From contig OX387201.1 in assembly GCA_947561715.1 (NCBI GenBank), positions 17,808,001-17,872,000 on the forward strand: a stretch of DNA of 64,000 nucleotides, written 5' to 3'. Below are positions 26,570-39,707 of this stretch, piece by piece. Source of the stretch: Ascidia mentula (taxonomy: Eukaryota; Chordata; Ascidiacea; Phlebobranchia; Ascidiidae). Under the pieces are notes generated by a model. That model saw only the letters and a list, made by a program, of their open reading frames with translations, did not search any database and was not told the origin of the DNA. Position numbers and translations under genes: made by a program. Within the stretch, counting starts at the first letter, position 1, and every line of letters starts with the position of its first letter.

Positions 26570-27770
26570 ACGGCACAGAGGATCACTTGTATAGGAGGGG
26601 GTCACGTAACACTACCACGTTGTACAAGCAATCATGCTAAACATACTACATCTCCCTTTACTGAAAATGCAAAATCGGAATTACAAGTCCTGACGAACGG
26701 GTGGTTTTACCAACCGACCGGAGCGAGTACGCAGTTCACCTTGTTCTGGAATCGCCCGTGTGTGTCGATGGTTACGTCGCAATGACCGGTTTGGGGTATC
26801 GACGATGTACGAGCGTGGAAGTGAGGTTTGAGAACGTACAATGCCTTCCTCTTCACCGATCCAAGCGTACGTTTCCGAGGAAAGTTCAGGTAAGGCCGTA
26901 CCCGATGTCGCTTGTCGGAATTTTGCTTTTGATTTTTCTTGATTTCGAGATCTTTAGCTCTGAAACTCGATAAATAAGACCAGTTACGGACAAGGGACGA
27001 CGTCCAACACGGAATTGTCGTCTTCAACCGTCTTCCCATCAACGACTCTGCTGCTGGCTGTATCCGGAAGCCAACTTTGTAGCACGGTAAGAAAGTAACG
27101 CCAAATAGGAATCTTCATACGGCTTTGCTTAGTGCATTATTTTACCGTTTTTACAGCCCTCTCCGCTTCTCCATTGCTTTTTGGATACCGTGTGCTGCTG
27201 GTCTGGTGAATGAAGCCATTTTCGTTGGCGAAACACTGAAAAATATAGGAATTATATTGCGGGCCGTTATCCGACATCACTATGTCTGGAATCCCATGGC
27301 GGGAAAAATAGACTTCAAGTGACTGATAATGTCCGATGAGCTCGTGCCATGAGCGAGTAGGAACATCTCAATGAACCTCGAGAAGTAATCTACGACCAAT
27401 AGTTACATTTCACCTTGGAAATACAACAAATCAGTTCCTACTTTTTCCCATGGTCTACTGGGCAGAAGAAAAGGAATCATTGGTTCTGCTGGCATATTTC
27501 TATTCCTCTGACACATAATGCAGCAGGAAACAAATTGATGTCGTTGGTAATACCTGGCCACCAGACGGAATCTTGGGGTCTCGGTCTACACTTTTCCATC
27601 CCCTGATGTCCAACATGTATACTGCGCAAAATTTCATTCTGCAGAACTTCAGGAATAATAAGTATGGAGGCAACTGGGAACGAAGAAATGAAGCAGTCGG
27701 ACATTACGTAAAATAATGCATGTTTCCAGGTCGACAATTTCCGACCAAATGCCTTTGCATAAATGAATAT
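26570..27770 (-). mobile_element. Gypsy-type pol fragment (integrase), decayed
   Basis: Read on the minus strand, about 27770-27480 carries the zinc-binding end of integrase (NEILRSIHVGHQGMEKC, then VWWPGITNDI); 27460-27300 the start of the catalytic core; and 27042-26707 the C-terminal end (MGRRLKTTIP, EFRAKDLEIK-like region). Frameshifts interrupt it and no LTR is seen. The family differs from the plus-strand Gypsy copies at 8.5 and 55.6 kb and is the same as at 59.5-61.4 kb and 63.0-64.0 kb. Confidence 0.75.
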
Positions 27771-28274
27771 CACCTACTGCTCGTTGTTCAAATTCTAAAC
27801 AATTTTAAAATGAATATGTATAAATTATCAAACCTCCAAATCAACGGTGTAAAATTTCTATATTTAAACTGCAAAAACCAATGTGCAAATATGATTTTGT
27901 TAGAAATCTGCCACAAAATTATGTCTTATTTCCTAATGCGATTATTATTTCTATTTTTGTTATACTACCTCTAGTGGCACGGTTTAAGTTTTTGTGTTGC
28001 TTAGTGACGCATGGGAAAAAATGTCGGTGTTTTTGTTTTTTGTTAAAAATCATTTATTTCCGAAATCACGAAAACAAAACACAAATAATTCGGGAACAGG
28101 AAATAGTTTTCGTGTTGAGATTCTGCTCCAATCCCAATCACTGGAATCTGGATCGGATGAGAGGGAGGTTCACTGATAACTTTCATCCAAACCATCAACT
28201 TCCGGCAGAAAAAAATCACAAAAAGTTTTAATTTCATGAAATTTCACAAATAACTGTTTCCATGCAAATCTAAA

Positions 28275-28874
28275 TTAAATCCTCACAGGGTTTTCCATAT
28301 TAGCAAGTGCTGCCTTCACCATCTTAATCGACTCTGGATCCATTTCGCACCAACGCAGATCCAGCCTCACTCGAACCTTCGGTAAAATCTCACATATGTT
28401 TTTTCCGTCGTCTTTTCCGCGAAACTCGTTCAGTTTCAGGCCGAGATATCTCAACTATTTAAAACATAAACACTGTTTGTTGGAAATATTTTTACACTTT
28501 TTGAACCAGGAAGAAGCAACATTTTATCCCAAAACTAAAACGATTCCATGTTTTTTTCTTCAAATAAATAACTTTTGCAAAAAAATGTCAGGGATTTAAA
28601 ACAGAATCTTGTTTGCAAAATAAATAAAAACACAAACAAACCTTTCGTTTCCTTCTTTTTATTGCTTCACAAATAATCGTTAAATCTTCGGAGTTCAGGT
28701 CGCAACCCCCCAGCCACAGCCCCAAATCGTTTCTTGTAACTTTTGGTAAAAATTCCGTCACAACCTGAACGATTGAGTGCAGTCGGGTTCCGGAAAAACT
28801 CAACACTTGAGGACAAAACCCGGCGATTTTTTCTTGGTGGCATTTTTTGACTTCTCTAATATCCAGAATAAAAT
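28275..28874 (-). pseudogene. NLR 3' fragment: two LRR exons without NACHT
   Basis: Exons 28874-28642 (233 nt) and 28454-28275 (180 nt, ending in TAA) are the counterparts of the last LRR exons of the NLR gene at the left edge. Both are open and keep splice sites, including the AG acceptor of the last exon. The end reads MDPESIKMVKAALANMENPV followed by the C-terminal residues and stop. No NACHT or upstream NLR exon exists here: similarity ends at 29140. It could only be expressed as part of another transcript. Confidence 0.75.
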
Positions 28875-29144
28875 CTAAAACAAAACAGGAACAAGTTTAT
28901 TAAAAAAGCAGATGTCTGGTTTCCAGTTTTAATAAAATCACTTAAACCCACTTTATTGTTGCACAGAATATAAAACGCCTAAATTATCAGAAAATATAAA
29001 CATTACAGGACAAAAATAACGCATCTTACATCCACAACATTTTATCACCACTGAAATAACTGCATTGAGTGTTTGGTTCACACAATGACTGTGTGACGTA
29101 ACAAATCCACCCATTGTTACGCAAATAAATGTTGTGTTTATGAG

Positions 29145-32100
29145 CACGCAATGCCTGTTCACTCGGTGCGTGTGCAAAGTGGACGGACTGGAATACGTGG
29201 AGTGAATGTTCTACGACATGTGGTGACGGCTTTCAGGTAATCTAATACAAAAGCAATCCATATGTTTGTGCAAAATGTTTCGTTGATCCCATTTCGGTAC
29301 GTTTTTATTGAACTGAAAATTACAAACTAGCGACCACATCAGCTAGTTTATGCAACCAAAGCTATATCGTTTACACTTTGCAAGCACCATGAAAACACTG
29401 CATCGTACATAAATATGCCCGAAATAAACATACTTTGTTATCGTTTACGTTGACATGACAGTATTGAAACTCGTGGTTGGGGGTTTTACCTCATGTGGTG
29501 ATTTTTTTACCCTCTACCTAACAGGAGCGCAGCAGGAGTTGTAGCGGTGACTTCCCATGCCAAGACGAAAATGGACTGGGTGCAATCGAAATCAGCCATG
29601 CAACCTCGGCGTCTGTCCCTACTGGTCGCTGTGGAGCCTTTGGTCGGCATGTGGCGCCTCGTGCGGAAAATCACAACGCTTCAGGTCGCGCGACTGCCTG
29701 GGGGATTACCCCGATGACGCGCCGTGCCCCCTGATTGGCGATACGACCCAAACGTGGTCCTGTACCTTGGGTGAATGTCCTTTCTGGGGACCATGGGGCG
29801 GCTGGGGAAGTTGTTCGAGAACTTGCAACGACGGAACGCGAAGAAGATTACGTGATTGCCTTGGAGATTTCGCGATTGAGTTTTGCCCACCAGGAGACGC
29901 TGCTGAGCAAGAAGTACGTTATTTTTATGCAATTGGCAACATTGTTTAAGCGCCCGACCAATATGCCAAGAAGAAAACCTGATCGGGATTCGATATCCTG
30001 GGATCGAATCCCGTTGTGGTAAAAAAGCAACACTTTAATACACCTAAATTTAGCACACTTAAATGTGACCAGGATGGTTAAGCGAGCAATAACACAACTC
30101 TTTTGTCAGATTTCCATAACCGTGCTGAGGTTTTCATTAATTTTTTGTATTAAGGTTTGTTCGCTGGGTCAGTGCGCTCAGTGGGACGACTGGGTCTCGT
30201 GGAGCCAATGCAGCGTCACGTGCGGCCCTGGAATCCAAACGAGAACCCGTGGTTGTGTTGGGGATTTCCCTTGCCCAGGCGGCGAGCCCGCCGCAGTCAA
30301 CATTACCTGCAATCTAGGGGAATGCCCGAGCTGGGGTCCGTGGGGTCCATGGGGCGGATGTTCAGTGACGTGTGGTGGTGACGGAACCAGGACAAGGCGT
30401 AGGGAATGCTTGGGGGATTTCCCAGATCTTTGTGACGACATCGGTTACGAAGAGGAGGGGGCTTGCGCGGACGTCACTCCGTGCCCCAGGTGGTCCCTGT
30501 GGACCAAGTGGGGCCAATGTTCTGAGACTTGTGGCCAGGGAACGGCTTACAGAACACGAATGTGTGGAGCCGGCAATGTAGAAGTTTGTGACATCGGGGC
30601 TGAAGATGCGAACCCTGGAGAAGACAGAAATATTGTGGTAAGTTCGGTGTTCATCCCGGTTATATTTATATGATTTAGATATTAATGGTCAAAGGAAAGT
30701 TTTTGTCATCTTTAATCGTCTGTTATCTTTATGGCCAACTGTATTCTGGCATTTCGCACTACCTACAATGGCGTACATGAAGAAACCGCTCACAAACACT
30801 TAAAAACTTATCGATAACATTCAATGTCCAACGTTTTCTTCAACTACCTGTGGCATTCCATGTAAGTTTGTTGACGCAACTTGTAGATTCGTCGGACCAT
30901 CGTTGACGTCTTTGAGGGAACCGAAGGCAGGAATTGCACACTCGGTCTTTGCTCCTATTGGTTGGACTGGGGGGCGTGGTCGGCGTGCTCAGCCAGCTGT
31001 GACGAAGGAATACGATCCAGACAGAGGGATTGCTTTGGGGACTTCCCCAACACGTGTTTCACGTCTGGGTCTGCTTCCGACAGCGAGAAGTGCACTAGAG
31101 GGCGGTGCGGAACTTGGAGTCAGTGGTCTCATTGGGCAGCTTGCAGCGCTACGTGTGGTACGTGGATCGAGTTTGCAAGATAATTTCTGATAATCAAAAG
31201 TTCTGTATTATCCAACCTACTAGTTGCAATACAGTGTGAAACAAAGTAAGAGTGCGATAAAATCTATTTGGTTAAAGTTTGCATGAACCACTACTTAAAT
31301 AGAAATGAAAGTGTGTAAGCGTAAAAGTTCGTATCTAGGTCAGTTGTAAACGCAAAAATTTCGCATTTGAATGAAAGAAAATGTAATAGGGTTTGGCACT
31401 TGGACGCGAACGCGAAACTGTCTCGGGGACTTCCCGGATACGTGCACGGGCAACGGTGACGAAACAGTGCCATGTGACGTCAGCGATTGCATTGACGAAT
31501 GCAATCCAAGTCCGTGTCGTAACGGGGGTGAATGCAGGCGGAATTTCTATCTCACGAGACTCTACCACTGTGTGTGCAGACCGGGATGGATGGGAAAACA
31601 CTGCGAATATCGTAAGTCTGATTTGCTCCCGTATGTTTACAACTTCAAAACTGGCAAAATGCAATGACTTGGTGGGTGAATTTGTATTGCCTTTTTATCT
31701 GTTTCCAAACAAATATACATTTGTACGTTGTTTTGCTCAGAAAGCGGTGCATTGAAACTCAAGACTTTTCGGTATTTCCAACTTTATTACTGTTAAAGGA
31801 GTTCTAAACAAGTCAAGCACAGTTCCAGTTTTGTTCAATTGTATTCCCGAAGACCTCCCGTAACATTTGTGCACCATAGATAAAGAGTTTCATTTTCAGC
31901 CGGGCCTGACTTAATTTGCGACTCCGAAAGCATCATCGTTGCGTTCGATCGCCGCGTGGTGTCAGACGAGGGCCTTCTGACCACTGACCATAACTACGTC
32001 AGTCTCGCATCCCGTGATTCATCGGATTGCATGTCGTTCGGGGAGCATTTTAACTCGACTGACTGGTACATGGTGATTGTTCCATCGCCGATCGACGCTT

Positions 32101-35100
32101 CTTGTGGTTCTAGAATGGAGGTAAAGTTTGATATTGTCCGTTTCAGTTGTTATCGTGCTCTTTGCTTGTGTTGGTATGATGTTTTCAATATCGTGGCCAT
32201 CTTAATGTCTTAACAACATATCTGAAACTATGCACAAATTCTGCAGTAAAAATGCACAAATTCTGCAGTCGACTACGTCATGTAACACTCTGGTTTCGTG
32301 ACTGCTATAGTATCTAGTGCATTGATTGTGACCACTGACTTCTTAAAACATTTATAACAACACGAGTATTTGGGGTTTCTACTCGCTTTATCAGGTGCGA
32401 CAAATGAGGGTAAGCAAATAATATGCGGTAACATTGAACAAAACAAGTAAGAAGAAAGCCAGGAAGAGTTGATAACCGTAGGTCATTTTGTGTTGCACCT
32501 GATAATGCGAGGAGTGGGTTGCGAAAGCTCTTGCCAATAAAGTGGTTTTAACAAAACACTTCGTCACAAGAAGAAACTGAGATGTACAAATTACCTGTTA
32601 AACGTTTACAAACACATTCATAATTAGACATATTTTAGTCATGCTACAGAAGTAATAAGTAAACCCATCCACAGGTAACACCTAATGAATACAGGATAAG
32701 CAACAGAGTGATTTGGCAAGCAAGCGACAAACGAATTCGTTCAACTGTGGTTTTAATCGACTTTACCTGCGTTTACCAACGTGACGTCACCGCTTCGTCG
32801 GCAGCTGCTGCGGATGGACCTCTTTCTATAGAAGCTTATAAACGGTGGGTTTAAGGTGGATCGAAATTTCCAAGGGTTTCTTATACGCACTGACCTTGTG
32901 GGTTTCTTATACGCACTGACCTTGGATCGAAATTTCCAAGGGTTTCTTATACGCACTGACATTTACAAATCTGTTTAGGAGCTGCACCAATAATATGTAT
33001 GTACCGCTAAACCCGTAGCACCTTCCAGACATAAAAAGTTTCATTTCATGGTAGATGATCACTTTTGTAGTGTTTTGGCCAGGGCGACACCTTGCGGTGA
33101 ACAACACAAACATCGTACACAATAAAACACTATGCCGAAAGCCTTTGGTTTTATCTACACAATTTTAAAATAGATGGCAATCACAACTGCAAAATTAAAC
33201 AGAGCACAAGGTCCCTTAGAAATGTTATCATGTTCATTAGCTGCATATAAATATTTATCGGAGAATTATGACACACATATGAATTTAGCAATTGTGCTGG
33301 TTTGTAATCTAAATTCCCATTCAATTGAAAAGCATTAAACTAAAAATTAACTCTAATCTGAAATATTGAAACAAGATCATTCGTATTCAATAAAGTTCAC
33401 CAATGCAGACCGAAACTAACCTCACCCTGCCCTCTGCAGTGAAATTGAACTGATCACAGCGAGTGGCATTTTCGATGTCGACATTTCCCTGTTTCGGGAC
33501 TCCACCTACCAACGCCCTCTGCTGCCCACTAGCGGCTCATCTCTTGTAACACTCGCAGAGGGAGATGTTGTTTATGTCTCGGTCGACCTTCGTTCACGTG
33601 ACCTACTACCATCCGAAGACGCTGTTCTCGTCATGGATAACTGCTTCGTGACGTCATCGCAGAGTACACGAACACCGCTGGCATATTTGTTCAAAGAAAA
33701 GTAAGAATTTCTGAAACAATTACACTGTTTTTTTTTTGTTTAAAAAGAATACTTTTTATAACCTGTATTTACTTTTATCATTTGCCCAGACTAAAGTCAC
33801 ATGTAAAGAAAAAGCAGAATTTTAGTCGTGTAAAAAATTTCATGTTCAAGAAATAGTGCATAACATTATCACTTTAAGGTGTCCATCGAGTCCATTCGTC
33901 ACCGTAATTTCGAACGGTGAATCGAGATCTGGTCGATTTTCGGTGAGAATATTTGGTTGGACAGGACGTGATTTGATGGCGGAAGATGTGTATATTCACT
34001 GCACGGTAAAACAAATTTGGATAATATGTGATGTGACCCTTGTATGAAATAAGCTCTTTGGAACAGAATACTGAAGTCTTATTTCAGAAACAGATTTGGT
34101 CATGTGGTAACTCTAACCATTTTTAAAAACATTTAAAATCAAAATCGCGGTTGTTTTCCACATAAAATTCCTAGAGATTGAACATAAACGATCGAAAAAC
34201 TACAAGATCTTGATGGCAGGGGCGGTCGATGAAAATGTGGGAGAACAGGGGTTGGAGGCAAAATAAAAATGAGGGGCGACTGGGGTTGGGAGAAAGACCT
34301 TGATTTAATGATGTCCCGAGACGAAATAAGAATATTAACTATTGGTTTGTTGAAAACTGGATTCGTTTCAATGGCAGGGCGTTAAACAAATTTTTGGAGT
34401 TGAAAATATAAAAAAGCATTAAAAGCCAAAAGGAAATCGGCTTGAGTGCTTTAATAGACTTTTTATTTTCCAGGTTAGTGTGTGTAACGGGGATAAAGAC
34501 GCGTGCTCACCACAATGTTCATCAAGACGAGGAAAGAGGAGTCTCGTGACGTCCCACTCCAGCGCTCATCCGAATCAACACGTCGCTGTACTGCGAGAGG
34601 AAGCGGCAGCAATTGTACAAAGTCGGCAGGTAAGTGAACCACGGACGATCAATGATAGATTTTCTGGCATTTCCGACTAATTTGGAATTCATCGGAATTT
34701 ATTTAGCTATAAGTAATGAGCGGTTGAGCTAAACGATTCAATTAATATTTCAATAGCAACCAGGTATAAAAAAATATTATTCTTTTTATTATCATTTTTC
34801 CAAGCTTAGTTTTTGTATATTCTTCAGTATTACCTTTGATCTATTTTGTGTATACCGGTCGTTACAGTTGGGCACAAACAATGGTTCTCGGCTGATGCGC
34901 GAGACTGTGGAACAAAGTGGGAAACCATACACGGCAGTTGAAGCTAAGTTCCACCGTCAGAAGATGGAACGGCAGCTCTAAATCTCTCTACTGACATCTC
35001 CCGGTTGAAGTTTGATCCCGACAAGATGGTGTCAGCCGGGCCACTGGAGATTGTTTTAATTTCTGGTAGCTAATTCAGTAGTCTTCAATTTTTACATAGA

Positions 35101-35596
35101 TAGAATTACATTGCATATAGTTTGACAAACACTCCAACAATAGGATGTGTAAACATGAATTTTTAAAACCATATTTTATACCTTATCTTAAGTGGACAAA
35201 CCAAAATTACAATTCTTCTACAATCATCAATTGTATTTGTTGGAGTTCTCGCTTTGGGTTCTAATAAAATCTTGGTTTGTGTGTGGAATTATTTTTGAAT
35301 CGAAATTTCCTTCAGGTATGGATTTTATTTATAACTATTTGTTTCCGTTTCTATTGTAGAATCGAGACACACGAGATCGATAGCGGAAAATATCAAAAAC
35401 GAAATCTCATCCGCGACACCGATATTCGCCATTACTTTCTGTGTTTTGTGTCTCTGTTTTTTAGTTTCCTTATTTTTCGCCTTTTCAATTGTTTTTTATC
35501 GTCGCCGGTGAGTTTTTTTGTTTTAATTGCAGGTTTTGGCCTTCATTGAAATCTTTTTTATGTTTGTTCAGCGCAAACCACACTTCTTTTTCTTAA
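29145..35596 (+). CDS. TSP1-repeat / EGF / ZP-domain transmembrane protein (5' end truncated)
   Basis: Exons: about 29145-29236, 29525-29913, 30155-30637, 30887-31157, 31390-31611, 31900-32120, 32675-32844, 33440-33700, 33879-34005, 34474-34629, 34868-35065, 35360-35507, 35572-35596. The first five carry eight thrombospondin type 1 repeats (WxxWxxW..CSxTC, for example WDDWVSWSQCSVTCG) and an EGF module (CNPSPCRNGGEC). Exons 6-9 form a zona pellucida polymerisation domain (from DLICDSESIIVAF to MAEDVYIHCT). A dibasic RRGKR site follows, where ZP precursors are cleaved, then a membrane helix (ITFCVLCLCFLVSLFFAFSI) and a short tail RRRANHTSFS. Such proteins are secreted or surface-bound and polymerise into extracellular matrices. 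All phases match except in exons 29525-29913 and 34868-35065, each one base short. Sequence upstream of 29140 is a segmental copy of NLR DNA, so signal peptide and 5' exons are not visible. A poly(A) signal lies at 35763. Confidence 0.85.
32863..32960. repeat. Short minisatellite in ZP gene intron
   Basis: The phrase gggtttcttatacgcactgac occurs three times within 98 bp, two of them preceded by ggatcgaaatttccaa. It lies in the intron after the second ZP exon. Confidence 0.85.
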
Positions 35597-36582
35597 ACAA
35601 TTAAGACCTTATTAATTTGTTGCAATTGAAGCCTAAACCACCCAGAACTTAGAACTGATTTTTTTATGCATATTAACGTTTTTTTTAAGTGTCTCCATCA
35701 AAACGATTTGTTTTTTTACCAATGCATGGGAAAAGCATTACCTCTTGATTTCTACCCAAACGAATAAATAAAATAGTTTAAATGAAAAATATTGGGCCTG
35801 TGGTTTCACAAACACGTGGGAAGGACAACAGGTGGGTTTGCAGAGTGTAACATTTTCCAGCCAGCCTTATTTCAAATCTAATTTGAACTATAATAATTGC
35901 CTTAGTGTTACGAGATAAACGTTAATCTTGAATTTTGATGACCCTAACCATCTTCCTCACCCATACGTTTTAAGTCGAATTTACGTATACATCAACTAAA
36001 CGCAATGCAAGTGTATTTTTTATTGTCTTATTTAACGCAAGTTCCCGATTTTCTTGTTATATAAAATAATTTAACAACGAATTAGAATTTTGTTGGAACG
36101 AATTAAGTGTTTTGTAGTTTGCAAATCATTTTCTTTGTTTGCGTCAAAATTTTTATTTGGATGTTTTCGCGGCAACAGAACGAGACCATTTCCTCAATAA
36201 TCAGCGACAACGATGTGATTTGGCAGATTTTGCAGTCGATTCTGACCTTTTTGAGAAAATTGTTTTTTGCTTGCTTGTCGTGTAATATTTGCCTTAAGGT
36301 TTGTGGAATGCCAAATGTCTGTTTGCATTTCGGTAGTAATAAATCTCCGTGTCCCAGACATATGCAGTGTCAACAGTTTCGTTGAATTTCAACTCTTGCA
36401 CAACTGCCAGGCGTATTGCTAACAAATTGTATTTTAGGTTAATTACACAGGGAAATATTTATTTCGTGAGAGTTTAATAAGTAAAGCAATAAACAGGTAC
36501 AGTTGTTTACAAGTAACCTTTCATGTATTTCACCATTAACACGTCCAACTGTTCAGGTATCGCATTAGTATTCAAAGGTGAC

Positions 36583-37991
<1,409 letters not shown>

Positions 37992-38267
37992 ATAATTTTG
38001 TTACTCTTCTTCTGCCCATTTATACATCATTAGCTAAAAACACAGAATTGCGCACGCTACATATAATCATAAGTCAAGTAGATAGTTGTAAGTATGACGA
38101 ATTTGTATGTGAAAAATAACTGTCAACAAAGACAGCACTAAAGGAGTGTATTTATACAATATATTCTATATGCCGAAAATCGAATTTTTGCTTCCATCGC
38201 TGTAATGCTTATAATCGCTAAACCAACGGAACATATTTCGCTTTAATAAAATATTAAAGCTGTGATA

Positions 38268-39283
38268 ATAGCAGGATGTTTTTCGGTTCTTCGTCAACTA
38301 AAAAATGTAGAAAACTGCACAAAAAGTAGCGGCGACCAAAAATTGTAAAAACCTTTTGCGCTGTAGCGAATTTGACGCAACACAAGGCGCGTCGAAAAAT
38401 GCATTGTTTAGATAGGAAAAGGCGCCTCCTTATATTGCAGATATCGAATAGTTTCAAACATTGGAGAATCCACAGGTTACGTTACCTCAAAGGCCAGAAC
38501 AAGGATTTTACATCAAACAGAAATATGTCACTGTGACGTCACAAACCAAAGGCTTATTTGTCGTTGATTATCGGAAGATCAAAGGATATAGCAGAGACGA
38601 CACTTCTCCGTACTTCGATAAGACGGGGATTGTGCGCGTTTCTTTGCTCAGTGACATTACATGACATAAATTTAACCTCATCATTATGTTGACTTTACTT
38701 TGATGATTCCACCATTTCTAGTTACGAACTATATTGCGAAAAATACAATAGTGGTTGATTGTGGCGAATTAAATAAATCATTTATGACGCGAACTCGTAT
38801 AGGCAACGCCACTGTCGGACAAAAAGTGGTGTTATGACCGAATAACAGTGTTGTGTTGCATAATCAGCTAATTTGGTCGGTTTTTCTCGGCGGTCTTTGC
38901 CAGCCCTTAAATTCAATTAACCTACTTTTATCTTTTGCTGTGAGTGGACAGAACGACAAAGCTAAATTGACGATTTGTCTCTGTCGTGTTTTCAAAAGTC
39001 CATGCATCACGTTAGCGATCATAAATGCTGTAACAACAAGAACACCCTGTCCCGTAATTGTTTTATCATTAACAGTGGTCATCTGTGTGCTGCTCAAATT
39101 AACATATAAAATCCGTTTTTTGCACTTGTTCACTTGTTGTTCCCTGTTTAATGGAACCCGTTTTACAATGTTTTCCATTCCTACACATAAGGCTGCCAGC
39201 ACTTGCACGACCAAAGCGCCTTCTATAATGTCACGCAACAATAATCCCGCTTTCGCACGATTTCGTGATGGACTTTGAAACAC
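38268..39283 (-). repeat. Dispersed repeat, copy 2, with a 139-codon open frame
   Basis: 38268-39072 is the reverse complement of 19758-20598. On the minus strand an open frame spans 39283-38864, containing GVLVVTAFMIANVMHGLLKT, and the part lying in the shared repeat is also recognisable but broken in copy 1. No family is recognised. It may be a remnant of a transposon protein. It lies directly downstream of the ficolin-like gene and upstream of MED20. Confidence 0.55.
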
Positions 39284-39707
39284 GAATCTTTAAGCAGATA
39301 ACAAAAGCATTAAAAACTGGATATAAATGTATCAAGAAAAATATTTCAAAATGGAATTAAAAAAATTTTACCGCATTTGTCACGTATAAACATAGCAAAT
39401 ACTAATAGTGTTTTTTCAATGAAATTAAATCCCTATTTTACAAATAAATGTAGTAAATAAAAACAAAGTAACGGTTATTTACCTGTTGGGACTTTTTCGC
39501 CCTGGATGGCAGTAGAGAGAAGACGGTTGGAATCAGTGCTGCACTAAATACCCCACGCAACTGCTGTTTTGAAAGTCTGTTTCACTAAAATTGCAACACT
39601 TGAAACAAACTTTCAATGGGTGTCACATAGTAAGTTCAATATTTTTCTACTATTTATACTTCATTGTAAGAATCTTTTACTCTGTGGTGGAATTGAAATA
39701 ATTTAAC

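Larger units (their letters stand above)
26040..29140. repeat. Segmental duplication, copy 1 (sister of 58.99-62.86 kb)
   Basis: The block starts in the first intron of the cysteine-rich gene (ctagtatttgcgtaccctg near 26106; same at about 59007), includes the signal-peptide exon, about 300 bp upstream of it, a minus-strand Gypsy pol fragment and the 3' LRR exons of an NLR gene. It ends near 29140, where similarity to the NLR intron stops inside the reading frame of the next gene's TSP1 exon. Compared with the sister copy it lacks about 700 bp of Gypsy (counterpart of 60600-61300). Confidence 0.75.

Noticed and set aside
29946..30025. tRNA-like B box (GGATCGAATCCC) in a TSP1 gene intron
   Set aside because: No matching A box or cloverleaf could be drawn.
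34868..34981. Stop at 34979-34981 as the end of the ZP protein
   Set aside because: Coding-quality sequence continues in another frame of the same exon with correct phase into a membrane-helix exon, so a one-base deficit is more likely.
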